Below, one piece after another: positions 16,607 through 24,339 of a DNA stretch of 64,000 nucleotides. The notes under the pieces are model-generated. The model did not search any database, was not told where the DNA came from, and saw only the letters and a list, made by a program, of their open reading frames with translations. The DNA is from Faecalicatena faecalis (GTDB lineage Bacteria; Bacillota; Clostridia; Lachnospirales; Lachnospiraceae): assembly GCF_012524165.2 (NCBI RefSeq), contig NZ_JABACJ020000013.1, positions 1 through 64,000 of the forward strand, written 5' to 3'. The first letter of the stretch is position 1. Every line of letters begins with the position of its first letter. The position numbers and the translations under genes were made by a program.

Positions 16607-17431
16607 CTACAAAACAATTTCCATTCCATCATAAGCAAAAGATATATTATCTAAGGTCTTTTCAAAGTCCTGATAGTAAGCATAGGATTTACCCCAATAT
16701 TCATCAATGTGAGTGACAATAATGCTTTTTATTCTGTATGTGCGTTTGATTTCCATAATTTCATTTAAAGTGAACATATCATCCTTAAAAGGTGCCATAT
16801 CAAGAGTTGAGCCATCTTTGAGTATACCATTATCAGAAACAAGCCCAATTATTAAAATATCTGCATCAAAATACAATTCATTGGGAACAAATGGTTTTAC
16901 ATCACAACAAGCATAAATAACCTTTTTGCTTCCGTCTGATATAACATAAAATGTCATGTTGCCACGATGAGTTTTGTTATTCACTAAGTGTATCTCAAGA
17001 GTTCCGATTTTAATGTAGTCCGTTTTGTTGATTGAAATACACTTGAGAATGTTCTCATAATAATTCAGCCCATCTCCGTTCCAAGCGTTAATATCGTCTA
17101 TAACTTCAGGTAGTGCGATGAATTGTATAGGTGTTCCTTTGTCTGCAATACAGTCATAGCCTAAAGGTTCCACGATACGCATACCTCTCGTATGGTCAGG
17201 ATCTTTATGGGATATAGAAAGATATTTAATACTTGTAATACCCTGTTTATCACATGCAACTGAAATATCTTCTGGTGTATCAATGAGCATATTGATATCC
17301 TCAATATATAGACTCGGGCCTAACCGCTCATATCGGCCTCTTTTGATTCTGGCTTCCTCACAGAGAGGACACTTACAAAATGGATTGGGAATTAAAAACA
17401 TTCCGCCGCTTCCTACGATTTTCAATTTCAT
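16607..17431 (-). CDS. Metallo-beta-lactamase-fold hydrolase, PhnP-like
   Basis: 274 residues. The early motif FCKCPLCEEAR resembles the Cys-rich structural zinc site of PhnP-type phosphoribosyl 1,2-cyclic phosphodiesterases. SISHKDPDHTRGM stands where the metal-binding HxHxDH is expected, so the first His may be replaced. Later segments DADILIIG and IVTHIDEYWG fit the remaining metal positions. It follows the TetR gene by 27 bases and is probably controlled by it. AT content is well above the ICE backbone, indicating separately acquired cargo. Substrate unknown. Confidence 0.65.
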   Translation of the reverse strand: MKLKIVGSGGMFLIPNPFCKCPLCEEARIKRGRYERLGPSLYIEDINMLIDTPEDISVACDKQGITSIKYLSISHKDPDHTRGMRIVEPLGYDCIADKGTPIQFIALPEVIDDINAWNGDGLNYYENILKCISINKTDYIKIGTLEIHLVNNKTHRGNMTFYVISDGSKKVIYACCDVKPFVPNELYFDADILIIGLVSDNGILKDGSTLDMAPFKDDMFTLNEIMEIKRTYRIKSIIVTHIDEYWGKSYAYYQDFEKTLDNISFAYDGMEIVL

Positions 17432-17458
17432 TGGTGTTCACCTCGCAATAGTATTTTC

Positions 17459-18037
17459 TTATTTTACTAACATCGTTCTGATTTCGTTAATCATGTCTAT
17501 TGAAATTTTATCATCGTCCAGCGGCATGATATTATTCAGCATTCGTACTCCTTGATAGGAGAAAATCAGTAAATCCACAACTGCCTTTATATTGACCTGC
17601 TTAAATTCCCCTTTGTTAATTCCATACTCAATTAAGTTACAGATCATTGCTTTTGAAATGTAATATTGCTTTAGCATGGCATTATCGTCTGATAATGGCA
17701 TACTGCTGTAATACTCATAAAAAGCAAGTCCTAATGAACCGCTTCGGTCAAGCATTTCAGACAAGTAACGTCCTAATAGTTCATCTAATATGATGGTTGC
17801 GGATATGCCATTTTCTATCTTTACAGCGACTTCGTTTTCAAGACTTGACATAATTTCGTTTATGATATCAGCGAAAATCTGCTTTGTACTCCCGTAGTGC
17901 ATATATAGACCACCGCGACTAAGTCCCGTTGCTTCACAAATGTCTTTCATTGTAACGTCCTTAAAACCCTTGTGAATAAATAAAACAAGTGCGGCTTTCC
18001 GAATTGCTATCTTTGTTTCTTCCCCTTTTTTGCCCAT
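17459..18037 (-). CDS. TetR/AcrR family transcriptional regulator
   Basis: 192 residues. The N-terminal helix-turn-helix (AALVLFIHKGFKDVTMKDICEATGLSRGGLYMHYGSTKQIFADII) is classical TetR; the rest is an all-helical ligand-binding domain. It is the first gene of a two-gene cargo operon with a PhnP-like hydrolase. Two GACAC-x2-GTGTC operators lie in its own promoter, implying autorepression relieved by a small molecule. Confidence 0.85.
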   Translation of the reverse strand: MGKKGEETKIAIRKAALVLFIHKGFKDVTMKDICEATGLSRGGLYMHYGSTKQIFADIINEIMSSLENEVAVKIENGISATIILDELLGRYLSEMLDRSGSLGLAFYEYYSSMPLSDDNAMLKQYYISKAMICNLIEYGINKGEFKQVNIKAVVDLLIFSYQGVRMLNNIMPLDDDKISIDMINEIRTMLVK

Positions 18038-18067
18038 ATCCGAAACCTCTCTTTTTGGTTAATTTCC

Positions 18068-18115
18068 GACACTGGTGTCTGATTTAAGTATACGACACTA
18101 GTGTCGGAAAGTCAA
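18068..18115 (-). promoter_or_regulatory. Autoregulated promoter of the TetR/MBL operon
   Basis: On the minus strand TTGACT (18110-18115), a 17-base spacer and TATACT (18087-18092) form a near-consensus promoter. The spacer is filled by the perfect palindrome CGACACTAGTGTCG (18093-18106). A second site, GACACTGGTGTC (18068-18079), lies downstream of the -10, 26 bases centre to centre. Confidence 0.75.
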
Positions 18116-18266
18116 TGGATTTATGCAAGTTTGCTAAATGGCAAGCAATTCTTTCGTGGCCACAAATGGCACGAAGGAGGCTTGTTGGGGCCCGCCCCAA
18201 ACCCGGAACCTCGGGCCATGCTGGCCCGAAGTGGTTGTGTCGCTTTGCTCCTTGTTTTCACTGTCC

Positions 18267-19682
18267 CTATCGCTCCTGTTCCTTCTTTTTATCCTGTCCG
18301 GTATAGCCCAGCAGATAATCAATGTTTGCTTTTGCCGTATGGACTTCCTGCATATCCTGCCGTACTCGTTGATATTCTGCATAGAGTTTCCGTTTCTGCT
18401 CCGCCAGTCTGCGGCCTTCCTCTTTTAGTGCGTCCATCTTTGGGAGCTTCGCCCCATCAAGCAGACGCTTCAAGTCAGCCTGCGCCGCCCGGTAAAGCTC
18501 AATGTCCGCCTCATGCTCCGCAAGAAATTTTCCGCTGTACTTTTCCGCTTTGTATTTCTCAAAGACAGGCCGTGTCCTGGCATACTGTACCGTGGCTGAT
18601 TTCAATTCCCGGTTGGTATTCATGGCGCTTTCTGTCTGTTTTATCTGGTTTGACAGGACATGGAAACGGTCAGTGGATTCAGCAGCCTTTTTCTCTAATT
18701 CCCCATATTCCGTCAGGCCGTTATCTTGCAAATAAGCGAGTGCGGCGGCCATCTGTTTCAGGTTGAATACTTTGGCCCACCGCTCATATCCCGGCCCCTT
18801 TCCTTCGGCCAGCTTCGCCTGAATATCTACAAGCAGATTGACTTTGTGTGGACTTTGGCCGGAGTGTTTCAGGCTTCCGTCTATGACGGCCAGTATGTCT
18901 TTTAAATCGTACCCTTCCCCCAGCGTGGAGGCCCGCATACGGGTGAAACGTTCCTGCCCTTGTCCGGCCAGCCGGAAAGACAGACTGCCTCCCCTGACCT
19001 TTTTCACTTCATAACCAGCCTGTTCCATGAAGGAAAGGAAGGCCGCCAGATCACCGGGGCGCTTTGCCAGTGCCGTGTCGATTGCCAGCCGCAATTTATC
19101 CTGAAAGTTAAGCGGCCTTTCTCTGTTCTGGAGCCATTCACCATAGTTCTTATAATCCCCTTTGCTCCGGGGCTTTGGATTCTCCACAATGGACAGTCCG
19201 TTTTCCAGACACAGCCGGTCGGAGAGCCTGCGAAGGGCGAAGGACGAACCCCAGAAATTACGGAATTTCCGGGTGCAGTCAAGGGCTGTTGAATTGTAAT
19301 ATATGTGACAGTGAATGTGTTTCTTGTCCGTATGGGTAGTGACGATAAAGGCATGGCGGCCTTTTGTCCAGCGCATAGCCAGCTCGTACCCGATACGGTT
19401 TGCCTCTTTCGGAGTAATCTCCCCGGGGAGGAAGGACTGGCGTATCTGATAGCACAGGATATCGTCCTCCTTTTTCTGCTCCCGGCCTGTGATAGCCTTA
19501 TAGCTGGCCTTTGCCAAAAGGAACTCGGCGGCCACCGTGGCCGGGTCACATTCGTATGAGGAAATGTATTTCCCGTTCTCCGTCTTTTCTGGATTTTTTC
19601 CATAATCAACACAGTCACGGATTGCTTCGGCTATGGTTTCTCCTTCATTGGCGTGACGTTTCAAAAGAGTGGTAGTAGCCAA
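18267..19682 (-). CDS. Relaxase/mobilisation nuclease (MobP/VirD2-type)
   Basis: About 471 residues from TTG 19682, preceded by GAAGGGGGTGG; the start LATTTLLKRH aligns with the MATTRLMP-type opening of related relaxases. HTDKKHIHCHIYYN is the three-His metal site and follows the conserved SYECDP segment with the usual Tyr region. It nicks oriT and leads the strand through the VirD4/VirB channel. The C-terminal 200 residues are coiled coil. A longer ATG start at 19733 lacks support. Confidence 0.85.
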   Translation of the reverse strand: MATTTLLKRHANEGETIAEAIRDCVDYGKNPEKTENGKYISSYECDPATVAAEFLLAKASYKAITGREQKKEDDILCYQIRQSFLPGEITPKEANRIGYELAMRWTKGRHAFIVTTHTDKKHIHCHIYYNSTALDCTRKFRNFWGSSFALRRLSDRLCLENGLSIVENPKPRSKGDYKNYGEWLQNRERPLNFQDKLRLAIDTALAKRPGDLAAFLSFMEQAGYEVKKVRGGSLSFRLAGQGQERFTRMRASTLGEGYDLKDILAVIDGSLKHSGQSPHKVNLLVDIQAKLAEGKGPGYERWAKVFNLKQMAAALAYLQDNGLTEYGELEKKAAESTDRFHVLSNQIKQTESAMNTNRELKSATVQYARTRPVFEKYKAEKYSGKFLAEHEADIELYRAAQADLKRLLDGAKLPKMDALKEEGRRLAEQKRKLYAEYQRVRQDMQEVHTAKANIDYLLGYTGQDKKKEQER

Positions 19683-19767
19683 ATAGCCACCCCCTTCCCA
19701 AATAGAACAGCGGCCCTTCCGAGCCGCCGCCATCGTTGGCCTCGGGCCAGTGTGGCCCGAAGTAGTA

Positions 19768-20058
19768 TCAGCTTACAAGAAACCTGTGGAGGGAACTGCC
19801 CAACCCGTCCACCGCCTCAATCAGAAGTCCGGCAACCGCCTGCAATCCATAGGGGGAAAGCAGAAAGGCCAGAAACAGGAAGATGAACCCGCCATGTGGA
19901 GTGGGTGTAAAGAAAAGCCCGATACCCAGCAGTGCCGTTATGACAGAAGCCACCGTCAGAAGAAATGAACAGATATCAAACAGGAACATCATTATGGCCG
20001 TAAGCAGCGTCAGGGCCAGCATGACGGGTGCGGCAAACAGCTTTAGCAGTAATCTCAT
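19768..20058 (-). CDS. Small hydrophobic ICE membrane protein (CD1845-like)
   Basis: 96 residues with two or three membrane helices (about 3-30, 33-50, 55-80). AAAGGAGGC precedes the ATG. Similar small membrane proteins are found next to the relaxase in CTn4/Tn1549-type elements; the function is unknown. Its stop lies five bases from a backbone palindrome (19740-19762). Confidence 0.6.
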   Translation of the reverse strand: MRLLLKLFAAPVMLALTLLTAIMMFLFDICSFLLTVASVITALLGIGLFFTPTPHGGFIFLFLAFLLSPYGLQAVAGLLIEAVDGLGSSLHRFLVS

Positions 20059-20105
20059 TGAAAACGCCTCCTTTTATTCTTTTTACTTATATTTTACCAT
20101 GGCGA

Positions 20106-20152
20106 TCCCGGGACAGGAATGTTGCGAATGATTAGCGAATCCTGTCCTGGGA
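20106..20152. other. Strong hairpin with duplicated loop sequence, candidate oriT or regulatory site
   Basis: Thirteen-base arms TCCCGGGACAGGA (20106-20118) and TCCTGTCCTGGGA (20140-20152) have one mismatch. The 21-base loop contains two GCGAAT repeats, and its 5' part is identical to 14617-14634. It lies between the relaxase/CD1845 genes and the inserted HEPN cargo. Confidence 0.6.
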
Positions 20153-20265
20153 CCTCGGGCCATGATGGCCCGAAGCAGAGAAGGAAAAATATGATTGTTC
20201 TATAGTTTTTAATGAGATATAATTAAAAAATAATGATAAAAATATTTTTAAGGAGAGCTGTGAAT

Positions 20266-21297
20266 ATGGAATTTGATTTGGTTGAAAATGCCTTGCATTC
20301 ACTAAGTGAAGCAATATCATACTATAATGAGGCTGATGAAGGTGATAATGAGCATTTATTTAAATTTAGTGTAATTCTATCTAATCATTGCGCAGAACTT
20401 CTGCTAAAAGAAATTCTTAGAAGAAATCATCCTGTGTTGGTTTTTGAAAATATAGATAAAATAAATGACATTGACAAAGATGATGATATTCAAACAGTTG
20501 GTTATCGACTTGCATTACAAAGAGTGAAACAGCTGTGTCATGTAAATCTTGAGCCTTACGAGAACTATTTAGTTGAATTAGGAAAATACAGAAATAAAAT
20601 CCAACATTATAAATGCAAAATTGATGGAGCTTTCTATAAAAATTTAATGTCGCAGGCATTTTCAGCTATTGAATATCTATTTCTTGATATTTTAAAGCTA
20701 CATTTTGAAAATTATGAAGCTATACTTGATCCACGGGATATAGCCTTTTTACATGAGGATACACAGGCTTTTAAAACTCGGAGAAGTGATATATTAAAAG
20801 AGTTTCAACAAGGCACTGCCAAAAGATATAAAATTTTATATGATATTAAAAAGGAACTCATTATTCCATGCCCTATTTGCGGCGCGACGTTACTTGCTAA
20901 AGAAGGCCAAGATGGTATACGCTGCAAAATGTGTGGCAAAGAATTTACTAATTATCAAGAAATATGTGATAACGATCAATCGTGTTTGACTAGTAATCAT
21001 ATTTTACGAGAATTGGGTAAACGAAAGGGCAAACTATATAATCCTGTATATACTTGTCCCAAGTGTGATTGCAATGCTGTGGTATATCTTCCAGATGTTC
21101 ATGGTTGGAAATGTTTGTGTTGTAATGAGGTATTTGGAGATACGGTATACTGCGATGATTGTGGAAATCCAATGCCAGATGGGATAAGTCAACTGGCTAT
21201 GTCAGAATCGGATACGGAAGATTACAAATATTTATGTCAAAGCTGTACTTCAAAAGCGAAAGAGAGTGATGAATATATAGGATATTATATTGATTAA
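20266..21297 (+). CDS. HEPN-motif protein with C-terminal zinc ribbons, ICE cargo
   Basis: 343 residues from ATG 20266 behind AAGGAG. The N-terminal helical domain (about 1-160) contains RNKIQH at residues 109-114, matching the R-x4-H catalytic motif of HEPN ribonuclease domains. The C-terminal half holds several zinc-binding knuckles: CPICG/CKMCG, CPKCD, CLCC/CDDCG and CQSC. No membrane segment. It is the only plus-strand gene in the ICE, is AT-rich, and interrupts the mobilisation block between mobC and the relaxase. A defence or toxin-like RNase is a reasonable guess, unproven. Confidence 0.65.
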   Translation: MEFDLVENALHSLSEAISYYNEADEGDNEHLFKFSVILSNHCAELLLKEILRRNHPVLVFENIDKINDIDKDDDIQTVGYRLALQRVKQLCHVNLEPYENYLVELGKYRNKIQHYKCKIDGAFYKNLMSQAFSAIEYLFLDILKLHFENYEAILDPRDIAFLHEDTQAFKTRRSDILKEFQQGTAKRYKILYDIKKELIIPCPICGATLLAKEGQDGIRCKMCGKEFTNYQEICDNDQSCLTSNHILRELGKRKGKLYNPVYTCPKCDCNAVVYLPDVHGWKCLCCNEVFGDTVYCDDCGNPMPDGISQLAMSESDTEDYKYLCQSCTSKAKESDEYIGYYID

Positions 21298-21343
21298 GAG
21301 ATAGGCGGCAGTCCATAATTGTCCATGGCCGCCGCCCCGTCTG

Positions 21344-21685
21344 TTACTTTGCCACCAGTTCGGAAAGCTCTTTCAGTACATTGGAAACCTGTTCCCAGAG
21401 CTTTTCATAATCACGCTGGAGCCCGGCGATTTCCTCTGGGTATATGCCGTACATGTTGGCATGGACAGCTACCTGATTGAGATTGTTTGCGCACCGCCGT
21501 TGTAGGGAAACCAGCTCCTTTACGGGAGATAAGTCAACATGGAGGATATAGCCGTTTAAGGCCATTTTGCGCATATAGGCCCCGGCGTTGGTGATACCGG
21601 CCTCGTCCATGTGTTCCCGGATTCCCGCCAGTTCCTCCGCAGTAACCATCACATGAAGGTGTATATCACGCCTACGGCCTTTCAT
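21344..21685 (-). CDS. MobC-type mobilisation relaxosome protein
   Basis: 113 residues. A basic ribbon-helix-helix-like start (MKGRRRDIHLHVMVTAEELAGIREHM) is followed by the family pattern RRCANNLNQVAVHAN and a helical tail. MobC proteins bind oriT and help the relaxase nick. Its ATG overlaps the stop of the preceding 61-codon gene (ATGA). Normally close to the relaxase, it is separated from it here by the HEPN cargo. Confidence 0.8.
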   Translation of the reverse strand: MKGRRRDIHLHVMVTAEELAGIREHMDEAGITNAGAYMRKMALNGYILHVDLSPVKELVSLQRRCANNLNQVAVHANMYGIYPEEIAGLQRDYEKLWEQVSNVLKELSELVAK

Positions 21686-21867
21686 CTGTCCTCACGTTCC
21701 CGGCTCCGTTTGCGGGAGGGCGGTTCCTTTACTTTATCAAGTGGCTTTTTGTCCGGTTCCGGGGGAGACGGAGGGAGCGGCGTATTGTTGGGAATCCCGT
21801 CAATCATGTTGCAGTTCTGCTCTGTGGAAAGTTCTGCATTTTTAAGGTAATTATCTTTTTCGTGCAT
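21682..21867 (-). CDS. Small Pro-rich charged ICE protein, 61 residues
   Basis: ATG 21867 behind ATAGGAGG. Composition is charged with a proline-rich middle (NNTPLPPSPPEPDKKP) and a basic C terminus, so it is probably disordered. It is translationally coupled to mobC by a 4-base overlap and starts 12 bases after the gene at 21879-22652. No known domain; perhaps a relaxosome accessory. Confidence 0.6.
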   Translation of the reverse strand: MHEKDNYLKNAELSTEQNCNMIDGIPNNTPLPPSPPEPDKKPLDKVKEPPSRKRSREREDR

Positions 21868-21878
21868 GGTTTATCCTC

Positions 21879-22652
21879 CTATCTGTCCTCGTGGAAGGGA
21901 CCGCCCTTTTTGGCGGGTGTCTCCCAGTTTTCCTTCCCCTGTTTCGTCTCTTTGCGGAGCATGGCGGTAATCGACCGTTTTTCTTTCCGCTCCGCCTCTA
22001 ATTCCTCCATGACCTCTATCCGTCCAGCAAGCTGTTCCGGGGTAAGTGGCTGTTTCAGGATATAGGTTCCAAAATCCCGATGAAACCATGTCAGCCGCCG
22101 CTGATTGCCAAAATGGCGGCTGTCCTCCCACTTGCCCAGCGTCTGCGTCTGTTCCTCCATTTTCTTCCTCACGTCAGGATTCAGGCGGGAGGGCTTCAAG
22201 TCATAATCTTTCACCATCTTCTCCGGCAGCGGCTTTGTATAAATCAGTTCCCCCCACGTCCGTATGGAATTGCCTTCCACCAACGTCTGTTTATCGTAAG
22301 GGGCAATTTCTATCAGCCCCAGCTCCTTTGATTTTGGAAACGTGTTATTATCAAGGGGATAGTGGGTGTAATACCGGTAATAATCTGTTTCCATTGGCCT
22401 TTGGTCCTTCGACAGTTGAGGAACCTTGTAAACATAATCATAGGCGGACAGGAACTTCTCAAATTCCTTCTCAGGCGGCAGGATACCATGACAGGACGTG
22501 TAGTCATAATAATTGCGCTCTCCCTCCGGCATAATCGAGAAGTGCCAGATTACGAAGGGGGACTGCGCCTCCGGGTTGTGGGCCAGCGCAAAGCCCCGGC
22601 CATTTTCAAAAACGGCCTCTTTCTGGATTTGATACCCTTTTAAATCTTCCAT
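21879..22652 (-). CDS. Conserved ICE protein of the DUF4316-like type
   Basis: 257 residues, soluble. The opening MEDLKGYQIQKEAVFENGRGFALAHNP followed by a PFVIWHFS block resembles a domain common in Clostridia mobile elements. The second half (about 100-220) contains a GDWE-like segment around KWEDSRHFGNQRRLTWFHRDFGTYILKQPLTPEQL. Near the C terminus, RSITAMLR matches a short motif shared with four other ICE proteins. Function unknown. Confidence 0.55.
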   Translation of the reverse strand: MEDLKGYQIQKEAVFENGRGFALAHNPEAQSPFVIWHFSIMPEGERNYYDYTSCHGILPPEKEFEKFLSAYDYVYKVPQLSKDQRPMETDYYRYYTHYPLDNNTFPKSKELGLIEIAPYDKQTLVEGNSIRTWGELIYTKPLPEKMVKDYDLKPSRLNPDVRKKMEEQTQTLGKWEDSRHFGNQRRLTWFHRDFGTYILKQPLTPEQLAGRIEVMEELEAERKEKRSITAMLRKETKQGKENWETPAKKGGPFHEDR

Positions 22653-22784
22653 ATAGGTTCTCCTTTCCGGCCTCGGGCCAATATGGCCCGAAGTCTGATG
22701 GTGTTACGAAATAAACGGCAGAACCGGAGGCGGAGGCATCAGATTATCACGGCCCCGGTTCTGCCTCTTAAAAATCCCGCAGTG

Positions 22785-23183
22785 TCAGGCTTTTCGGAAG
22801 GGCAAAACGTAACAAGGGTCCTCCGTTTTCCTCCTCATTCTGCACATACGCTCCCGGCTCTTTCTACGGTTTCCCTCGGCTTTGCAGGCTTCGGAGCAGT
22901 AGGATTGTCGTCCTATAGGTAGAAAGGGTCTGCCGCACACGGCGCAGGGCCTAAGCCCGGGGGTGGGCCCTTCCTTCAATAAGGAGACTTTTAACGCCGG
23001 GTTGAGCGGCAGGACGGAGCGCTGGAAGTAACGGCAGTAAGCGCCTGTCCACCATTTATTCAGCATATAACAGGGACAGTCCAGCGGGAGGCACATGCCG
23101 GTTTCGCTGTCATAGTTGGCGCACATGCCCGTGATGAGCCTCCGGATTTTCTTTCTCTCGTCACGGGTCAGCTCCCGGGCCAT
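22785..23183 (-). CDS. Cysteine-rich VLP domain protein
   Basis: About 132 residues. The segment CANYDSETGMCLPLDCPCYMLNKWWTGAYCRYF contains the Cys-rich VLP-type pattern found in conjugative elements. A second Cys cluster (CAVCGRPFLPIGRQSYCSEACKAEG) is a zinc ribbon. ATG 23183 shares one base with the stop of the preceding small gene, so translation is coupled. A palindrome copy lies only five bases upstream of the start. Role in transfer unknown. Confidence 0.7.
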   Translation of the reverse strand: MARELTRDERKKIRRLITGMCANYDSETGMCLPLDCPCYMLNKWWTGAYCRYFQRSVLPLNPALKVSLLKEGPTPGLRPCAVCGRPFLPIGRQSYCSEACKAEGNRRKSRERMCRMRRKTEDPCYVLPFRKA

Positions 23184-23374
23184 CAGGACTTCGGGCCACG
23201 TTGGCCCGAAGTCTGCGGCTCCACAAGCAGGGCGCGGAACTTTTTCCGGCAGCGTCCTTTTTGGTTTTTGCACTCTTTGGCATAACGGCATCCGGCACAG
23301 GGACCGGAATCACTCCTGCCCGGCCGGGGAGCTTCCTTCATCATCTGTTCAAAGGGGCTGTTTGTGAAATTCAT
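23183..23374 (-). CDS. Small Cys-rich ICE protein with palindrome-encoded C terminus
   Basis: 63 residues from ATG 23374 behind AAAGGAGG. CAGCRYAKECKNQKGRC suggests one bound zinc or cluster. Its start overlaps the stop of the CD1107-like gene (ATGA), and its stop overlaps the start of the next gene. The last residues, TSGQRGPKS, are encoded by a backbone palindrome (23189-23211), so the element has become part of this protein. Confidence 0.65.
   Translation of the reverse strand: MNFTNSPFEQMMKEAPRPGRSDSGPCAGCRYAKECKNQKGRCRKKFRALLVEPQTSGQRGPKS
23189..23211 (-). repeat. In-gene palindrome copy encoding SGQRGPK
   Basis: Forms the last codons of the 63-residue Cys-rich protein gene (23183-23374). 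Confidence 0.75.
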
Positions 23375-24057
23375 TCCTTGTCCTCCTTTCCCTCCCCGTA
23401 TGCTTCCGGTTCTCCTTCGTCCCACGGCGGGGTATCATCTTCCTCGGATTCTTCTGTTTCCATGGTTTCTTCCTCATACTCGCAGTAATCGTCCTCCAAG
23501 TCAGGGGCCTGATGTTTGGGTTTATAGATTTTGAAATAATATCCGGCCCCGCCGCCAGCCAGGATTATCGCCGCAACCAGAAGGAGGGAAAACAGGCCGT
23601 TGTTTGTCTTATCTTCTTTGGGCGCGGACTCCGGCTGTTCCGGTTCCTTTGCGGGCTTTTCCAGTTCCGGCGTGTGTGCTGTTTCCGGTTCCACGGCATC
23701 CCCTTTGCTGTCTTTTTCCGCAAGGGGAAGGAGGTCTTTTTCCGTCACAGCGTTCAGAAAATACACATTTTCGCTGGACTTCTGGTTATCAATCACTAAA
23801 AAGAAGATATTCTCGTCCGGGGTGGTGATGGTGTAAAATTCCTTTCCGTCCTTGTCAGTAGCTTTATCCACCACGGTTCCGGTTCCGTCCGGGGTGAAGG
23901 GGTTCGGCTCTGCTGGTTCTTTTGGGGCCTCGGTTTCAGCTGGTGTGATTTCGGCCTGCGGCTCACTGCTCTGGGCGTAGGCGGGGATAGTAAAATAAGT
24001 ACAGCACAGCAGGCAGGCGGACAGCGCCGCCAGCCGGTGAAGGTTAGGCTTCTTCAT
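23371..24057 (-). CDS. CD1107/DUF4366 family exported membrane protein
   Basis: 228 residues. A signal peptide (about 1-28, ending AYA), an extracytoplasmic region with Glu/Pro-rich stretches, a small domain (TGTVVDKATDKDGKEFYTITTPDENIFFLVIDNQ), then a membrane helix at about 160-180 and an acidic cytoplasmic tail. This is the architecture of CD1107-family proteins of CTn4-like elements, assumed to belong to the cell-surface part of the transfer machine. Its start overlaps the end of the DUF4315 gene. Confidence 0.75.
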   Translation of the reverse strand: MKKPNLHRLAALSACLLCCTYFTIPAYAQSSEPQAEITPAETEAPKEPAEPNPFTPDGTGTVVDKATDKDGKEFYTITTPDENIFFLVIDNQKSSENVYFLNAVTEKDLLPLAEKDSKGDAVEPETAHTPELEKPAKEPEQPESAPKEDKTNNGLFSLLLVAAIILAGGGAGYYFKIYKPKHQAPDLEDDYCEYEEETMETEESEEDDTPPWDEGEPEAYGEGKEDKE

Positions 24058-24313
24058 TGGCTTCGTCCTCCTTTTCCATTATGTCAGCGGACTTCGGGCC
24101 AGACTGGCCCGAAGCGGCAGGTGTATCCATCGGGTTGTTTAAAAAGGCCAGGAGCCCGGCTGGGGTCAGCTTCATGGAGCGCACCGCCTGCACAATCTGG
24201 CTGTTTTCTTCCTCCTGTTTCTGCTTTTCCAGCTCCCGGACTTTGTTCTGGCATTCGGCGGCCTTTTCCCGGGCTTTCTCCAAATCCTTCTCGATTTTTT
24301 CAAGTCTGTTCAT
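24044..24313 (-). CDS. DUF4315 family coiled-coil protein
   Basis: 89 residues from ATG 24313 behind AAAGGAG. An N-terminal coiled coil (MNRLEKIEKDLEKAREKAAECQNK onward to about 45) is followed by the family segment MKLTPAGLLAFLNN. The C-terminal tail contains ASGQSGPKSAD, encoded by a palindrome copy at 24092-24114. It lies between the CD1108 and CD1107 genes as in related ICEs. Confidence 0.75.
   Translation of the reverse strand: MNRLEKIEKDLEKAREKAAECQNKVRELEKQKQEEENSQIVQAVRSMKLTPAGLLAFLNNPMDTPAASGQSGPKSADIMEKEDEANEEA
24092..24114 (-). repeat. In-gene palindrome copy encoding SGQSGPK
   Basis: Lies in the C-terminal tail region of the DUF4315 gene, after the family's conserved part. Confidence 0.8.
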
Positions 24314-24339
24314 GAGAATCTCCTTTCTGTTTGTGACAA

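Noticed and set aside
18153..18176. TTCGTGGCCA-like inverted repeat as another palindrome copy
   Set aside because: The arms share only part of the family consensus and the symmetry has an extra base, so it was left out of the count.
23183..23291. Longer start of the Cys-rich VLP gene (MPLCQRVQKPK...)
   Set aside because: That stretch is out of frame with, and covered by, the 63-residue Cys-rich gene, which has a good ribosome site and overlapping stop/start coupling at 23183.
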